In this document: piece by piece, positions 24,337 to 35,529 of the stretch
How positions within the stretch are numbered: position 1 is the first letter of the stretch
How the letters are laid out: each line of letters starts with the position of its first letter
Source: Sabellastarte sp. h YS-2021
Taxonomy: Eukaryota > Annelida > Polychaeta > Sabellida > Sabellidae
NCBI GenBank assembly: GCA_964017235.1
Contig: OZ024931.1
Coordinates: 100,954,221-101,018,220 of the forward strand
Direction: 5' to 3'
DNA length: 64,000 nt
Program-made: the position numbers and the translations under genes
Notes under the pieces: model-generated
What the model was told of the DNA's origin: nothing
The model's input: only the letters and a program-made list of their open reading frames with translations
The model's database searches: none

Positions 24337-25165
24337 ATGTCATCTAGTCAGCGACGTGGAGGGTGTGGCCACATGATGGCAGGCTTTGATTTACATGGTG
24401 TCTGCGCATGCTGTCGTGACAAAAAGAAGGGTAAGGACCCCTGTGTTGAGAAACCAGGATCTGATTGCCAGCACTGTAAAGCCTTGACCCCTGAGCAACT
24501 TGCACAACTATCCACCCCTTCCTACAAACTAAAGAAGGAGAAACGTGACAAGTCTGACACTACCCCTTCAAAGAACGCTTCATCTACCAAAGTCACTCTC
24601 AGTCCCACCCTTGTGGACCCGGCACGAGTGTTGGTAATAAGGGCAGTGGATGGCCAGGACACTGGTTTGAGTGCACAGCTGGCTGAAAAGAAGAAAAAAG
24701 TAGAAGACAAGAAGAAGTCGATCAAGTCTAAGCCTTCAGCTAGCCGGTCGGCTGCAGTGTCCACCGACCAGAGGTTTGACGAGTTAGATCAGAAGTGGTC
24801 AGACCGGTTCAACCGGCTGGAAGCCCTCTTACTAGCAAGAACTCTGGACCAGCCTCAACAGGAACCTACCTTTGGTACGGTCAAGGTGGTCCCAGCTCAC
24901 TCACCACCAGCTAGTGTCATCAGGTCGGAACCCTTCATCAGACCTACTGACCAGCCAGCTTCTCAGGCTTCTGACCGACCCTCTGGATCTACTCACCAAC
25001 CCTCTGCGTCGACCACCACCGACCTCTAGGTCTCAGTCTGACCGACATCAACCATCAGACCGACCAGCAGCTTCTGATAGACCTTCTACCAGCATATCCA
25101 GTGCTTTTCAACCGACCAGAAAGAACTCTTCCAGTGAATCCGACTCAGACAGCTGTTGTATCTGA
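24337..25165 (+). pseudogene. DIRS gag-like protein, N-terminal part, frameshifted
   Basis: The likely start is the ATG at 24337. The first ~60 residues form a Cys/His-rich module (CGHMMAGFDLHGVCACC, then CVEKPGSDCQHC) of the kind found at the N terminus of DIRS gag proteins. A basic Lys-rich linker and a Pro/Ser/Thr-rich tract follow. The frame stops at 25029, while the same type of Ser/Pro-rich sequence continues in another frame to 25165, indicating a frameshift near 25000. Its role would be nucleic-acid binding in the element's particle; this copy cannot make it intact. Confidence 0.75.
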
Positions 25166-25199
25166 CTGACCCCCTGTTGATATTTTTGTTGAGGGAGAA

Positions 25200-26306
25200 T
25201 TGTCGGTTGAACTGGATGCTACAGTCACAGATCCGGATCATTCCCCTTCAGTAGAACAATCTTACAGAGAAACAATGAGGGGAATCCGGTCCTTCATGGG
25301 ATGGACCCACATTCCAGATATGGATACAACCACTGGCTCTTCAGAAGATAATCCATTTGCTGGACCCAACCTGCAAACACCGGGCAAGATATCAGTTCAC
25401 TTACCTACTGACGAGTGGCTCTGCCGGAAACTCTCCAAACTGAACTTAACCCTCACTGATGGATACCCATCTCGCAGTGCTGAGGCCGGTGGATTACAGA
25501 GGGATCAGTTTTTAAAGCCACCTAGATCTCAGACCAAGTGGTACAGTTGCCACCCTCAGCAGAAGAGTGACACTACAGAGACGTCCTGTTACGTCCTGGA
25601 GTACAGATTCATCCAAGCTCAATAGTGGTTACCTGCAAGGCAGGCTGGAATCGCCACCAGCCCTCCCCAGTCACGGCCAATCTCTCAAGATACCTTGAGA
25701 AAGTGGGAGAAATCCGTCCGGGAGTCGTCGGTTATCTGCAACCAGGCTGCAGGTTTCAATAGATGCTTGATGAAAGTACAACAGGACATGCAGTCCCAGC
25801 TAAAAGCCATTAGACTCAAACACAATGGCAAGTCTTCCTCGAAACTGCCTACAGCCGCAGAAGAGTTACAGTTTCTCATGGACTTTAATTCCTGCATTTG
25901 CCAGGCTATGGCCAAGTCCATGGAACATTTGACAGACTCTGTTTTTGTGAATATGGCAAATGTCACACTTCTCAGAAGGGACTCGTATCTAGCTTACTTG
26001 AAGGCAGGAATCAAGGCAGATACTCTGGCAGCTCTCAGGACTGCCCCACTTCATATCTCCACCTTGTTTCCAGATACGGCACTGAAACAAGCAGAAGAAG
26101 ATATCTCCAACTATGATAAAGGTTGGTCAGGGTCGGTCTACAAAAAAGGTCGCTACCACCCCTATGAACGCCAGGAAAGCAAGTCGGATAATAGAAAGCA
26201 AGACAGGCCGGCTTGGAAGAACATATCAAGGGGTCACAACAAGAGGAGTAAAGGCAAGCACCAGTACTCATCGCGACCTGCCAAAGGTCAACAGCCTTAT
26301 AAATGA
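25200..26306 (+). pseudogene. DIRS gag-like protein, C-terminal part, frameshifted
   Basis: One frame covers 25200-25625 and another 25695-26306. The second ends in a basic Lys/Arg/Gln-rich tail before TGA. The second DIRS copy encodes the same domain at 35514-36044; shared blocks include FLMDFN, AMAKSMEHL (AMAKTMEHL there) and DTLAALRTAPL (DTLAALHTAPL there). That conservation supports it as real gag sequence rather than chance frames. Confidence 0.75.
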
Positions 26307-26359
26307 CAATCAATGTATAACTTTGTTACAGGAAAGGCTGTTGACTGGGAGCCCATCAG

Positions 26360-26560
26360 TACAAAGAAGGACTATAAACTTTTTAAATGTAAATTGTCAT
26401 GTTGCCAATCTTGTTCATACTGCCCCCGGGCACTCACAAAGGAAAGAGTTAAGTCCCGGGTCAGCAGGCTGTTATTTGATACAAGAATGTCAAAGGTGCT
26501 TCCTGTGTCACTCAGTTGTCTTGTGTAAAACCGTAAAACCGAAAGTAGTTCAAATCTTGA
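26360..26560 (+). pseudogene. Decayed Cys-rich module at the N terminus of the DIRS pol frame
   Basis: FKCKLSCCQSCSYC followed by ALTKERVK, then in a shifted frame QRCFLCHSVVLC, is the remains of the cysteine-rich block that is uninterrupted in the second copy (36258-36450). Several cysteines have been lost here and at least one frameshift lies inside it. Confidence 0.65.
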
Positions 26561-28045
26561 GAGAGGGCTACACCCTCCCCTTTCGGATCCGGCCAAAACT
26601 CACAAGGTCTCCTACAGTCATAAGCTGTTATGTCAATCCCCACAGGAACAGCTACCTGCTGGAGGCATTACATCAGCTTATAGACAAAAATGCAGTGGAA
26701 CTAATAAGAAACAAAACCTCTCTGAGCTTTTTCAACCGACTATTTTTAATCCCAAAGCCAAACAACAAGTGGAGACCTATATTTGATCTGAGCAATCTGA
26801 ATCTTTTCCTCAAGGCGGAGAAATTCAAGATGGAGACACCGGAAACCATCAGGACATCCCTCCAGCAAGGGGAGTGGGTCACCTCAATAGACTTCAAGGA
26901 CGCCTACTTCCATATACCAATACAGGAACAATCCAGGAAATATCTGAGATTTCACGTCCAGGGGCAGACATATCAATTCAATGCACTGCCCTTCGGTCTG
27001 TCCACAGCACCCTTGGAGTTCACTGTGGTAGCAAAAGAGGTGAAACTAATGGCCATACACAAGAGTATAAGGATCCACCAATACCTAGACGACTGGTTGG
27101 TGAGAGCCAGATCCCACCAGGTCTATCTCCAGCATACTCAAGATCTAGTGAAGATATGCCAAGAACTAGGTTGGCTAGTGAATTTGGACAAATCAGAACT
27201 GGAACCCAAGCAGATCTTCGATTTTGTAGGCTACCAGTTCGATCTCAAAGCCGGTCGGGTCCGCCCTACACCAGACCGGTGGCAGAACCTTCAGGACAAA
27301 GTATCAGAAATATTGTCACTACCAGCCTGTCTGGTCCGGCAGCTCATGTCCCTTATAGGTCTGCTAACAGCCACAGAAAAGCAAGTTCACCTAGGCCGAC
27401 TACACATGAGACCCATACAGTGGCATCTCAAAAACAACTGGAGGGTACCAGAGTCACTAGAAAAGGTGATTCTAATTCCCAGATCATTGCACGCTCACCT
27501 ACAGTGGTGGCTACTGGAGGACAACGTTCTCACAGGCCAACCATTACACCCAATAAAACATGCTCTGCAAATCTTTACAGACGCATCAAAAGAAGGGTGG
27601 GGTGGGGCGCTCACTTAAACGAACGCACTGAAAGAGGGTCCTGGTCCTTACCAGAAAGCAAGCTGCATATAAACTATCTGGAACTAAAAGCAGTCTTTTC
27701 AGCACTGAAAGAATTGCAAGACCTCTGTACTGACAAAATAGTACTTGTGGCAACCGACAACACTACAGTAGTGTCGTACATAAACAAGGAGGGAGGCATG
27801 AGGTCGGGCCCACTTTGTGCCCTTCTATGGAGAATCTTGACCTGGTACACCAGCCATCAAGTAACTCTCAAAGCCCGACACATCCCAGGCCGGCTGAACG
27901 TGGTAGCAGACAAGCAATCCCGTCTAGGCCAGACCATTTAAACAGAAGGGTCCCTCCTTCAAGAGGTTTTTCAAGCCATATGCAGCAGGTGGCACCGGCC
28001 CAACATAGACCTATTCGCCACAAGGTTCAACAACAAACTAGACCT
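26530..28045 (+). pseudogene. DIRS reverse transcriptase and RNase H, disrupted
   Basis: The RT domain shows LIPKPNNKWRPIFDLSNLN, SIDFKDAYFHIPI, ALPFGLSTAPLEF and the catalytic box YLDD. RNase H follows with its acidic residues visible: FTDASKEGWG, NYLELKAVF, VATDNTTVV and LNVVADKQSR. A 5-bp GGGGT-type duplication at about 27600 shifts the frame between the two domains. The RNase H frame then ends at TAA (27939-27941), where the second copy has CAG, and homologous sequence continues past it (SLLQEVFQAICSRWHRP, IDLFATRF). The RT would copy the element's RNA and RNase H would degrade the template. Confidence 0.88.
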
Positions 28046-28047
28046 AC

Positions 28048-28064
28048 GCATCGGAGACCGATGC
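28048..28064. other. Short perfect hairpin at the insertion boundary
   Basis: GCATCGG-AGA-CCGATGC folds with a 7-bp stem and 3-base loop, just before the tandem-repeat insertion. Such a hairpin near a terminus is seen in Helitron-type elements, but it could also be chance. Confidence 0.4.
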
Positions 28065-28080
28065 AAATTTGTATCCACCG

Positions 28081-29190
28081 AAAAGACAATTCACCAAAAC
28101 CAGTGAACCACTGTTTGACCTTGAAGGAGGGGCCCAAGGTCAAATCTAACATCAGAAAATTCCTAGCCCAAGATTTTGTATGAGTTGGTTTCGTACTGTA
28201 AACTTCTAGGATCAATAATAAGCGAGTTATAAGCACTTTTAACTTTGGCTATCCTCGTTTGACCTTGAAGAAGGGGCCCAAGGTCAAATCCGACCACACC
28301 AGAAGATTCCCAGCCCATGTTTTCCTATATGTTGGTTTACCATCCCAAACCTCTAGGACCAATAATAAGCGAGTTATAAGCAGTTTTAACTTTGGCTATC
28401 CTCATTTGACCTTGAAAGAGGGGCCCAAGGTCAATTCCGTCCACACCAGAAGATTCCCAGCCAATGATTTCCTATATGCTGGTTTACCATCCCAAACCTC
28501 TAGGACCAATAATAAGCAAGTTATAAGCACTTTTAAGTTTGGCTGTCCTCATTTGACCTTCAAGGAGGGGCCCAAGGTCAAATCTGACCACACCAGAAGA
28601 TTCCCAGCCCATGATTTCCTATATGTTGGTTTACCATCCCAAACCTCTAGGATCGATAATAAGCGAGTTATAAGCACTTTTAAGTTTGGCTATCCTCGTT
28701 TGACTTTGAAGGAGGGGTACAAGGTCAAATCTGACCACATCAGAAGATTCGCAGCACATGATTTCCTATAGGTTGACTTCTCATTGCAAACCTCTAGGAC
28801 CAATAATAAGGGAGATATAGGCACTTTTAAAGTCCGCTATGTGGGTTACTTCGGCACTCCGTGGATGACCTTGAGTTAGGAGCTTCAAGGTCAAATGTGT
28901 GCAAGGTTGTAGAGGACATGTATATGTGTCATACATATCACCTATGAAGAGATTCAACCTTCTACCTATGAGGAACAGCCAGTAGAAAAATGTAGATTAT
29001 TTTCAAAGAAATGCCCGTGGCGGCCATCTTGTTTTTCAGAATGAGGCTATTTTCCTTCCCAGAGAAGCTTGCCCCCCAATGAAGATATCCTGCAAATTTG
29101 GTGAACCTAGCTGCTGTTGTTTTCCTCTTAGAGCGTTAACACCGAAAATCTCTCTACGCGCGGCGGCGGCGTAGCGAACGCTAAACCAAA
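28081..29190 (+). mobile_element. Tandem-repeat-bearing (pearl/Helitron-like) element inserted in DIRS
   Basis: About five units of ~146 bp (AAGGTCAAATC, AGATTCCCAGCCCATGATTT, CCTCTAGGACCAATAATAAG, AAGCACTTTTAA) are followed by a unique tail with AAATGCCCGTGGCGGCCATC and GCGCGGCGGCGGCGTAGCGA. The ten bases GTATCCACCG occur at both sides (28071-28080 and 29191-29200). Bivalve pearl-type non-autonomous Helitron relatives have a core of ~160-bp tandem units between unique ends, so I assign it there by analogy. Open frames across the units (170 codons at 28259-28771) come from a unit length divisible by three in places, and resemble no protein. Confidence 0.7.
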
Positions 29191-29200
29191 GTATCCACCG

Positions 29201-30466
29201 GATACCGGATTATCCCTTCCCACTAGCAGCCATCTTGGGCAAAGTGGTGGAGACTCCCCATGCAAGAGAATCATTCTGATTGCTCCTGGGTGGCCCAACA
29301 TGCCTTGGTTTTGGGATCTGGTGGCCATGTCCAGCCAGATCCCACTGAGTCTGCCCAATCTGCCCAACCTGTTGACACAGCCCTTCAATCAGATCCCTCA
29401 TAGAAATCTGACAAATCTAAATCTCCATGCATGGCTCCTAGAGCCACAGTAATCAAGGAGCAGGGCTTCTCTGAGGCAGTGAGAATTGAGGCTCCTCAAA
29501 GAGGATCAACCAGATCAGTCTATGAGGCAAAGTGGACCCTTTTTACAAAGTGGTGCATCACTAATCAGGTGGACGTCAGGGCACCCCCTGTGAAGTCAGT
29601 TGCTGACTTCCTTTTGTACCTCTTTGAGGACAGGAAGTTACAGCCCAGCACCATTGATGGTTACAGGTCAGCCATTGCTGATAAACTGGGAAATTCCCCC
29701 GATCTCCAGGATAGTTTCCATAGAGACAGACCCAAAGGTAGGAGGGGTATCCCCTCTTGGAACCTATCCCTGGTTTTACACCAGCTGACTAAGGCTCCAT
29801 TCGAACCTATCCAAGAGGCCTCCTTGAAGCACCTTACCTTCAAGACTGTTTTCCTCTTGGCCCTTGGATCAGGCAAGCGCAGAAGTGAGATTCGTGCCTG
29901 GCAAAATAAAAATATTAGACACCAATCTGATTGGTCAAAGGTGTCCCTGTATCCATCACCCAGCTTTCTCTCCAAGAACTAGCTGGCCATAGAAGGTCCT
30001 GAAAGTGTGCCCCCAGTGGTTATACCTGCCCTGGCCCCAACTCTGGACAGGTCCCTCAAAGTCTGATAGGTCCCTCTGCCCAGTCAGAGCTCTACGCTAC
30101 TATTTGGACAGGACCTCAGACCTAAGGCAGAATCAGGAGTTGGTCTTTGTCTCCTTCAAGAAAGGTTTTGACAAGGACATCTCACCTGCCACCATCTCCT
30201 CGTGGATCAAACAAACTGTGATCCTATACTACGAGCTCTCAGACCAAGAGGCCCTCACCCTGCATCAGGTTAAAGCCCATGATGTCAGGGCCTTTGCTGC
30301 CTCCAAGGCCTTCCAGTCAGGAGTCTTACTGGAACAGATATTATCAGCCTGTCACTGGAAATCATACAACACCTTCACCCAGTTCTACCTGAAGGATGTG
30401 GCTTGGGGTGATTCTGAGCTCTTCCATCTAGGTCCACTAGTGGCTGCCCAGCAGATCCACCAATGA
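29201..30466 (+). pseudogene. DIRS tyrosine recombinase and preceding linker, disrupted
   Basis: The linker to the upstream frame is visible as IILIAPGWPNMPWFWDL (about 29264). The recombinase runs from about 29431. A SAM-like N-terminal region (KWTLFTKWC, STIDGYRSAIAD) is followed by the catalytic domain with Arg in GSGKRRSEIRAW, His-x-x-Arg in KAHDVRAFAASKA and the Tyr nucleophile candidate in TFTQFYLKD. A TAG at 29980-29982 and a frameshift near 30060 split it. Its role is site-specific joining of the circular DNA copy into the genome; this copy cannot make it. Confidence 0.85.
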
Positions 30467-30780
30467 CCTGATTTGTATATATGTAAATAGCTTGTACATA
30501 GTTATATAAAAAAAAACTCTGACGTGCTTCATTCAGGAGGTTTATTTCCTTCTCATGGGACTGAACTCATCCCTCTCTTCCCCTACCTCAGAGCAGGTCT
30601 GTCAAAAAAGGGGGGGTAAGTCGGTTTGGGCCGTTTTACTGGTCTCTGTTGACCGACTATGGCCTTAAGGGTTTCTTGACCTCAGGGTCGACCCAGGCTT
30701 GGATGAAATTTTGTTAGTTCTATCTATGAGTTCACTTAAGTCCCTAGTAACTTACCCGCCGACCAAGCGGTAGTTATTCA

Positions 30781-30822
30781 GCTATTGTCCATTGGATAGG
30801 ATGTATTAACGCAATAAAATTG
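30781..30822 (-). repeat. DIRS internal complementary region
   Basis: This 42-bp stretch is the reverse complement of the extreme left end (24021-24061) with one or two mismatches, including TTAATACATCCTATCCAATG. In DIRS elements such a region templates the joining of the two ends into a circle. CTATCCAATGGACAC nearby at about 30871 carries a further end-like motif. Confidence 0.85.
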
Positions 30823-30937
30823 CAAATTTAATAAGTAAATTAAATTTTTATAAGTTAATACCCTATCCAATGGACACACAAGACTCTCCCACCGACCCCA
30901 CTATCAGCTTACTAGGGGTCTAATAGGTTTAGACAAT

Positions 30938-31103
30938 GAAAAAGATGCTATGACGTCACGCTGTCTAGACAGGAAGGAAGTACGACACGCCATCTGGCGA
31001 GTGCACTAGTACTATGGACCGGCAAGCCGGTGGAAACACAGGACGTCTTTTTCTGACGTTTGGCGGGCCGGTCTGCGCCGACCGGATAAGCTATTGTCCA
31101 TTG
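30938..31103 (-). repeat. DIRS right inverted terminal repeat (166 bp)
   Basis: Reverse complement of 24048-24213 with a few substitutions. It ends in AAGCTATTGTCCATTG, after which the host ~150-bp repeat resumes (TTTGGAGTATTTTGTTAAAA). Confidence 0.9.
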
Positions 31104-31555
31104 CAAATTTGGAGTATTTTGTTAAAATATGTTGTTCACCTACTTTTGGGTCAGCTATAACATAGTGAAATTACAGACCTATAGCTCATGGCATAGCTGA
31201 GCAATAACTATTTTCAGGTTCTCACTATTGAGTAAATCAGTTGTAACTTGAAAACTACTGCATTTACAGTATTTTGCTTAAATATGTTGTTCACCTACTT
31301 TTGGGTCAGTTATAACATAGTAAAAATTCAGACATGTAGCTCATTGCATAGCTGAGTAATAGCTACTTTGAGGTTATCACTGTTGAGTAAATCAGTTGTA
31401 ACTCGAAAACTATTGCATTTAGATATATATTTTGTTTAAATGTTATTCACATAATTTTTGGTCAGCTATAACATAGTGAAATTTCAGACCTGTATGTCAT
31501 GGCATAGCTGAGCAATAGCTACTTTCCGGTTCTCACTGTTGAGTAAATCATTGTA
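31104..31555. repeat. GAGTAAATCA-family ~150-bp tandem repeat, right of DIRS
   Basis: Three units resume after the DIRS element with the same phrases as at 23330-24020 (TTGTTCACCTACTTTTGGGT, GCATAGCTGAG, TGAGTAAATCA). The last unit is cut after GAGTAAATCA by the next inserted element. Confidence 0.85.
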
Positions 31556-33530
31556 TCCACTGGATAACCGCAGTGTGTAGAGAGATTTCACCATTACCGC
31601 TCTAACGAAAAAATATTATAGCTAGACTTCTCAAGTTTGCAGGATATATTAATAACCATAAAATGTTGCCTGGGAATATTTTTGGCCTCATTTTGAAAAA
31701 CAAGATGGCCGCCAGGGATGTTTATTCGACTTAAAGCCAGGACTTTTGTTGGCCCCCTAGAGCAAAGGGTATTATAGCTATAGATCTCAAATTGGCAGGA
31801 TATGTTTGTCATTAAAAAATCTTGACTGGGAATATTTTTGGACTCATTTTGAAAAACAAGATGGCTGCCACGGGTGTTTCTTTGTCAGTCATGAAAAGTG
31901 CTTATATCTCACTTATTACTTAAAAGTGCTTATAACTTGCTTATTATTGGTCCCAGAGGTTTGGGATGTTAAACCAACCTATAGGAAATCATGGGCTGCG
32001 AATCTTTTGGTGTGGTCAGATTTGACCTTTGACCCCTCCTTCAAGGTCAAACGAGGATAGCCAAACTTAAAAGTGCTTATAACTTGCTTATTATTGGTCC
32101 CAGAGGTTTGGGATGGTAAACCAACCTATAGGAAATCATGGGCTGGGAATCTTTTGGTGTGGTCAGATTTGACCTTTGACCCCTCCTACAAGTTCAAACG
32201 AGGATAGCCAAACTTAAAAGTGCTTATAACTTGCTTATTATTGGTCCCAGAGGTTTGGGATAGTAAACCAACCTATAGGAAATCATGGGCTGGGAATCTT
32301 TTGGTGTGGTCAGATTTGACCTTTGACCCCTCCTACAAGTTCAAACGAGGATAGCCAAACTTAAAAGTGCTTATAACTTGCTTATTGTTGGTCCCAGAGG
32401 TTTGGGATGGTAAACCAACCTATAGGAAATCATGGGCTGGGAATCTTTTGGTGTGGTCAGATTTGACCTTTGACCCCTCCTTCAAGGTCAGACAAGGATA
32501 GCCAAACTTAAAAGTTCTTATAACTCGCTTATTATTGGTCCTAGAGGTTTAGGATGGTAAACAGACATATAGGAAATCATGGGCTGGGAATCTGTTGATG
32601 TGGTCTGATTTGACCTTGGACCCCCTCCTTCAAGGTCAAACGAGGATAGCCAAACTTAAAAGTGCTTATAACTTGCTTATTATTGGTCCTAGAGGTTTGG
32701 AATGGAAAACCAACCTATAGAAAATCATGGGCTGGGAATCTTTTGGTGTGGTCGGATTTGACCTTGGACCCTGCCTTCAAGGTCAAACGAGGATAGCCAA
32801 ACTTAAAAGTGCTTATAACTTGCTTATTATTGGTCCTAGAGGTTTGGAATGGAAAACCAACCTATAGAAAATCATGGGCTGGGAATCTGTTGGTGTGGTC
32901 GGATTTGACCTTGGACCCTGCCTTCAAGGTCAAATGAGGATAGCCAAACTGAAAAATGCTTATAACTCGCTTATTAATGGTCCTAGAAGTTTGGGATGGT
33001 AAAGCAACCCATAGGAAATCATGGGCTGGGAATCTATTGGTGTGGTCAGATTTGACCTTGGACCTCTCCTTCAAGGTCAAACGAAGATAGCCAAAATTAA
33101 AGTGCTTATAACTCACGTATTATTAGTCTTGGAGGTTTGGGATGGTAAACCAACCTATAGGAAATCATGGGTTGGGAATCTTTTGGTGTGGTCGAATTTG
33201 ACCTTTGACCCCTCCTTCAAGGTCAAACAAGGATAGCGAAACTTAAAAGTGCATATAACTCGCTTATTATTGGTCCTAGAGGTTTGGGATGGTAAACCAA
33301 CCTATAGGAAATCATGGGCTGGGAATCTTTTGGTGTGGTCAGATTTGACCTTTGGACCCCTCCTTCAAGGTCAAATGAGGACAGCCAAACGTAAAAGTGC
33401 TTATAACTCGCTTATTATTGGTCCTAGAGGTTTGGGATGGTAAACCAACCTATAGGAAATCATGGGCTGGGAATGTTTTTGTATGGTCGGATTTAACCTT
33501 GGACCCCTCCTTCAAGGTTGAACGAGGATA
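31556..33530 (-). mobile_element. Second tandem-repeat-bearing (pearl/Helitron-like) element, minus orientation
   Basis: A unique end starting TATCCACTGGATA (about 31556) with AAACAAGATGGCCGCCA is followed by about eleven units of ~146-150 bp containing ATTATTGGTCCTAGAGGTTT and AAATCATGGGCTGGGAATCT. This is the reverse complement of the unit at 28.1-28.8 kb. It interrupts the ~150-bp host repeat, which resumes with TTGCATTTGCAGTATTTC at about 33531. Open frames of 60-84 codons here are repeat artefacts. Confidence 0.75.
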
Positions 33531-34540
33531 TTGCATTTGCAGTATTTCTTTAAATATGTTTTAACCTACTTTTTACACTTAAACAGTTACCTTGTTACTT
33601 TCCTTCATAATACCATTTGCAGGGCACAACTTTTGTGTCTTTTTCTTCTGTCACTTCTAGTATTTATATATAGTGGAATACTAGTAGATTCTCTTGTGTG
33701 AGTATCGGCCCCCACATCTATCTTAATTTATTTTAAATATTTTTTTTTGTGTTGAAAAACATGAAATTACACACTTAGTCGCCATTTTCTCAGTCACTAT
33801 GATAGGGATTTATCTGAAATCTTACATTTTTATAGCGAATTACTCCTACCATTTCCTAAAAGTAGCTATTATGTTGGAGCCATCCAGCCCAATGGCCAAC
33901 GCCAAAAAGCGTTTTAAGGTTATATAACAACCTTAATCAGCCAAAGGGCTACATAGTAGTCCGTCCTCCCACCACTAGGTCACCTGACCACTCTTTGTTT
34001 ACCATATTTTGCTGGCCATCTTAGTAGTCAAGACGTGTTTTGGAAAGCTCTGATTGTGGACATTTTCTTTACAAAATGTCTTACAATATGGATTCTTATG
34101 ACATATCAACAAGAAACAATCTTCATTTGGACTCATTATACAAGTAAATACCTTACAATTCTGTGGATTTTGGGGTATCATGCGATCCATGCGCAGTTTG
34201 GAGACAGATTTGTGTCATGGTTTTGCTAGGAACTGGACTTTTACAGATACATTGGACGAAGGTTACTCAGGTTCTAAAAATATATGCCTACCTTTTGCTG
34301 CTACTGTGGAAAAGATGGTTATTTTAGCAAAATCCTTGCATTACACCGCTACGGTGGTGAATGGAGGTAAAAAGTCTTAGGCATAGGACAAAAAGTATTT
34401 CATATACATTTTATTTATGCATGTGTATTATATGAATGTGTACATATATGAACTTCAATTTACTTATTTTTATAGATTTTTTGTACATTGCAAAACAGTG
34501 TTTGGGATTTACATGGTCCTTTAAATTTCAATATAAGTTT
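33531..34540. other. Fragments of the ~150-bp repeat, then unannotated sequence with two small hairpins
   Basis: Repeat homology lasts to about 33850. Around 33895-33965 two short hairpins sit side by side: AACGC-CAAAAA-GCGTT and AAGGTT-ATATAAC-AACCTT. The rest, including short open frames near 34000-34380, shows nothing I recognise. Confidence 0.45.
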
Positions 34541-34554
34541 TGGGATTAACATTA

Positions 34555-34915
34555 TCACAAGTGGCTTCATTGCTTTTTGTTTTGCCTGATGCATTAAACC
34601 CAACTATTATGGTGTGAAATCTTTTGAAGTATATTAGATGTGGCTTCACAGCATTCTATCCTTTAAAATCAAAGAAAAAATTTGATGAAGTGAAATTGTA
34701 TGAAGTATATCAGATGGCTTCACAACCTTCCCTCTTTCCAATCAAAGAAATACTATTATGAAGTGAAACCCTTTGAATTATAATACCTGTGGCTTCACTG
34801 CCTTTTAATCTTGTATCCTTTGCAATCAAAGAAAATCTATAATCTTTTGTATTATATTAGATATAGCTTCACTGTCTTTGAACTTTCTTTCCTTTTCAAT
34901 TGAAGAACAGTTATT
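34555..34915. repeat. Degenerate ~75-bp minisatellite, five units
   Basis: TGGCTTCAC (or a close variant) recurs at 34561, 34641, 34715, 34790 and 34864, 74-79 bp apart. Each is followed by a CTTTNAATCAAAGAAA-like block. Units have diverged considerably. Confidence 0.65.
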
Positions 34916-35529
34916 GTTTTTACAACACAAAAGCAAGAATGTATGAAAAGATTAATGTAATTGTAATTCATTCCATCTTTGATATGGGAACACTTGACAA
35001 TGCAATTGGGATAAAAACTACAAGACACATTATTAAGTGTTCCATTTCAAGTGTACTCTGGTAGGTTTGAGTAACAAATGATCATGATAAAGATTTCAAA
35101 AGCCTAAGCATAGATTAATGGTAAGAAGCTGCTCAGGGGGGATTAAGTTGTTAAAATACAAAAAGGTGTCAGCAACAAATATACAAATAACAAATACTTC
35201 TTTGTGCTGTAAATGTGCAGTGACTTACATATGTTTTATACAACAATAAATGTAAAATAAAAAAAATTAATACTTTTTCTCCAGATACTCTTTGTCCTAC
35301 AATCACTTTTTTCATGGCCACAACATGGTCAATAACTTGGAGGTGTATCTCCATTATAAGGTAAGTCAGTAATAACTATTTTCAGCTTTTCAGCACTTAT
35401 TTAATGAGTGGGTGGCTCATATCTTTAAAATTCTTGCAGCTTCGGAATTTCTTTCGAACATGCTGTTCAATTACCATTTACTGTAATTCTGTACAGCACT
35501 TTCCCTGATAATTATGCTTTCCTCTCACC

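Larger units (their letters stand above)
24021..31103 (+). mobile_element. DIRS-like tyrosine-recombinase retrotransposon, structurally complete but coding-dead
   Basis: Inverted terminal repeats, an internal complementary region, and gag, reverse transcriptase, RNase H and tyrosine recombinase regions lie in the order known for DIRS elements. There is no aspartic protease or DDE integrase; integration in this group is by the tyrosine recombinase through a circular intermediate. Every reading frame carries stops or shifts, and a tandem-repeat-bearing element (28081-29190) splits the region between RNase H and recombinase. The element sits inside one unit of the ~150-bp repeat, whose sequence resumes right after 31103. 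Confidence 0.9.

Noticed and set aside
28259-28771. 170-codon repetitive protein
   Set aside because: The frame follows the ~146-bp tandem unit of a transposable element; the same units elsewhere are not open.
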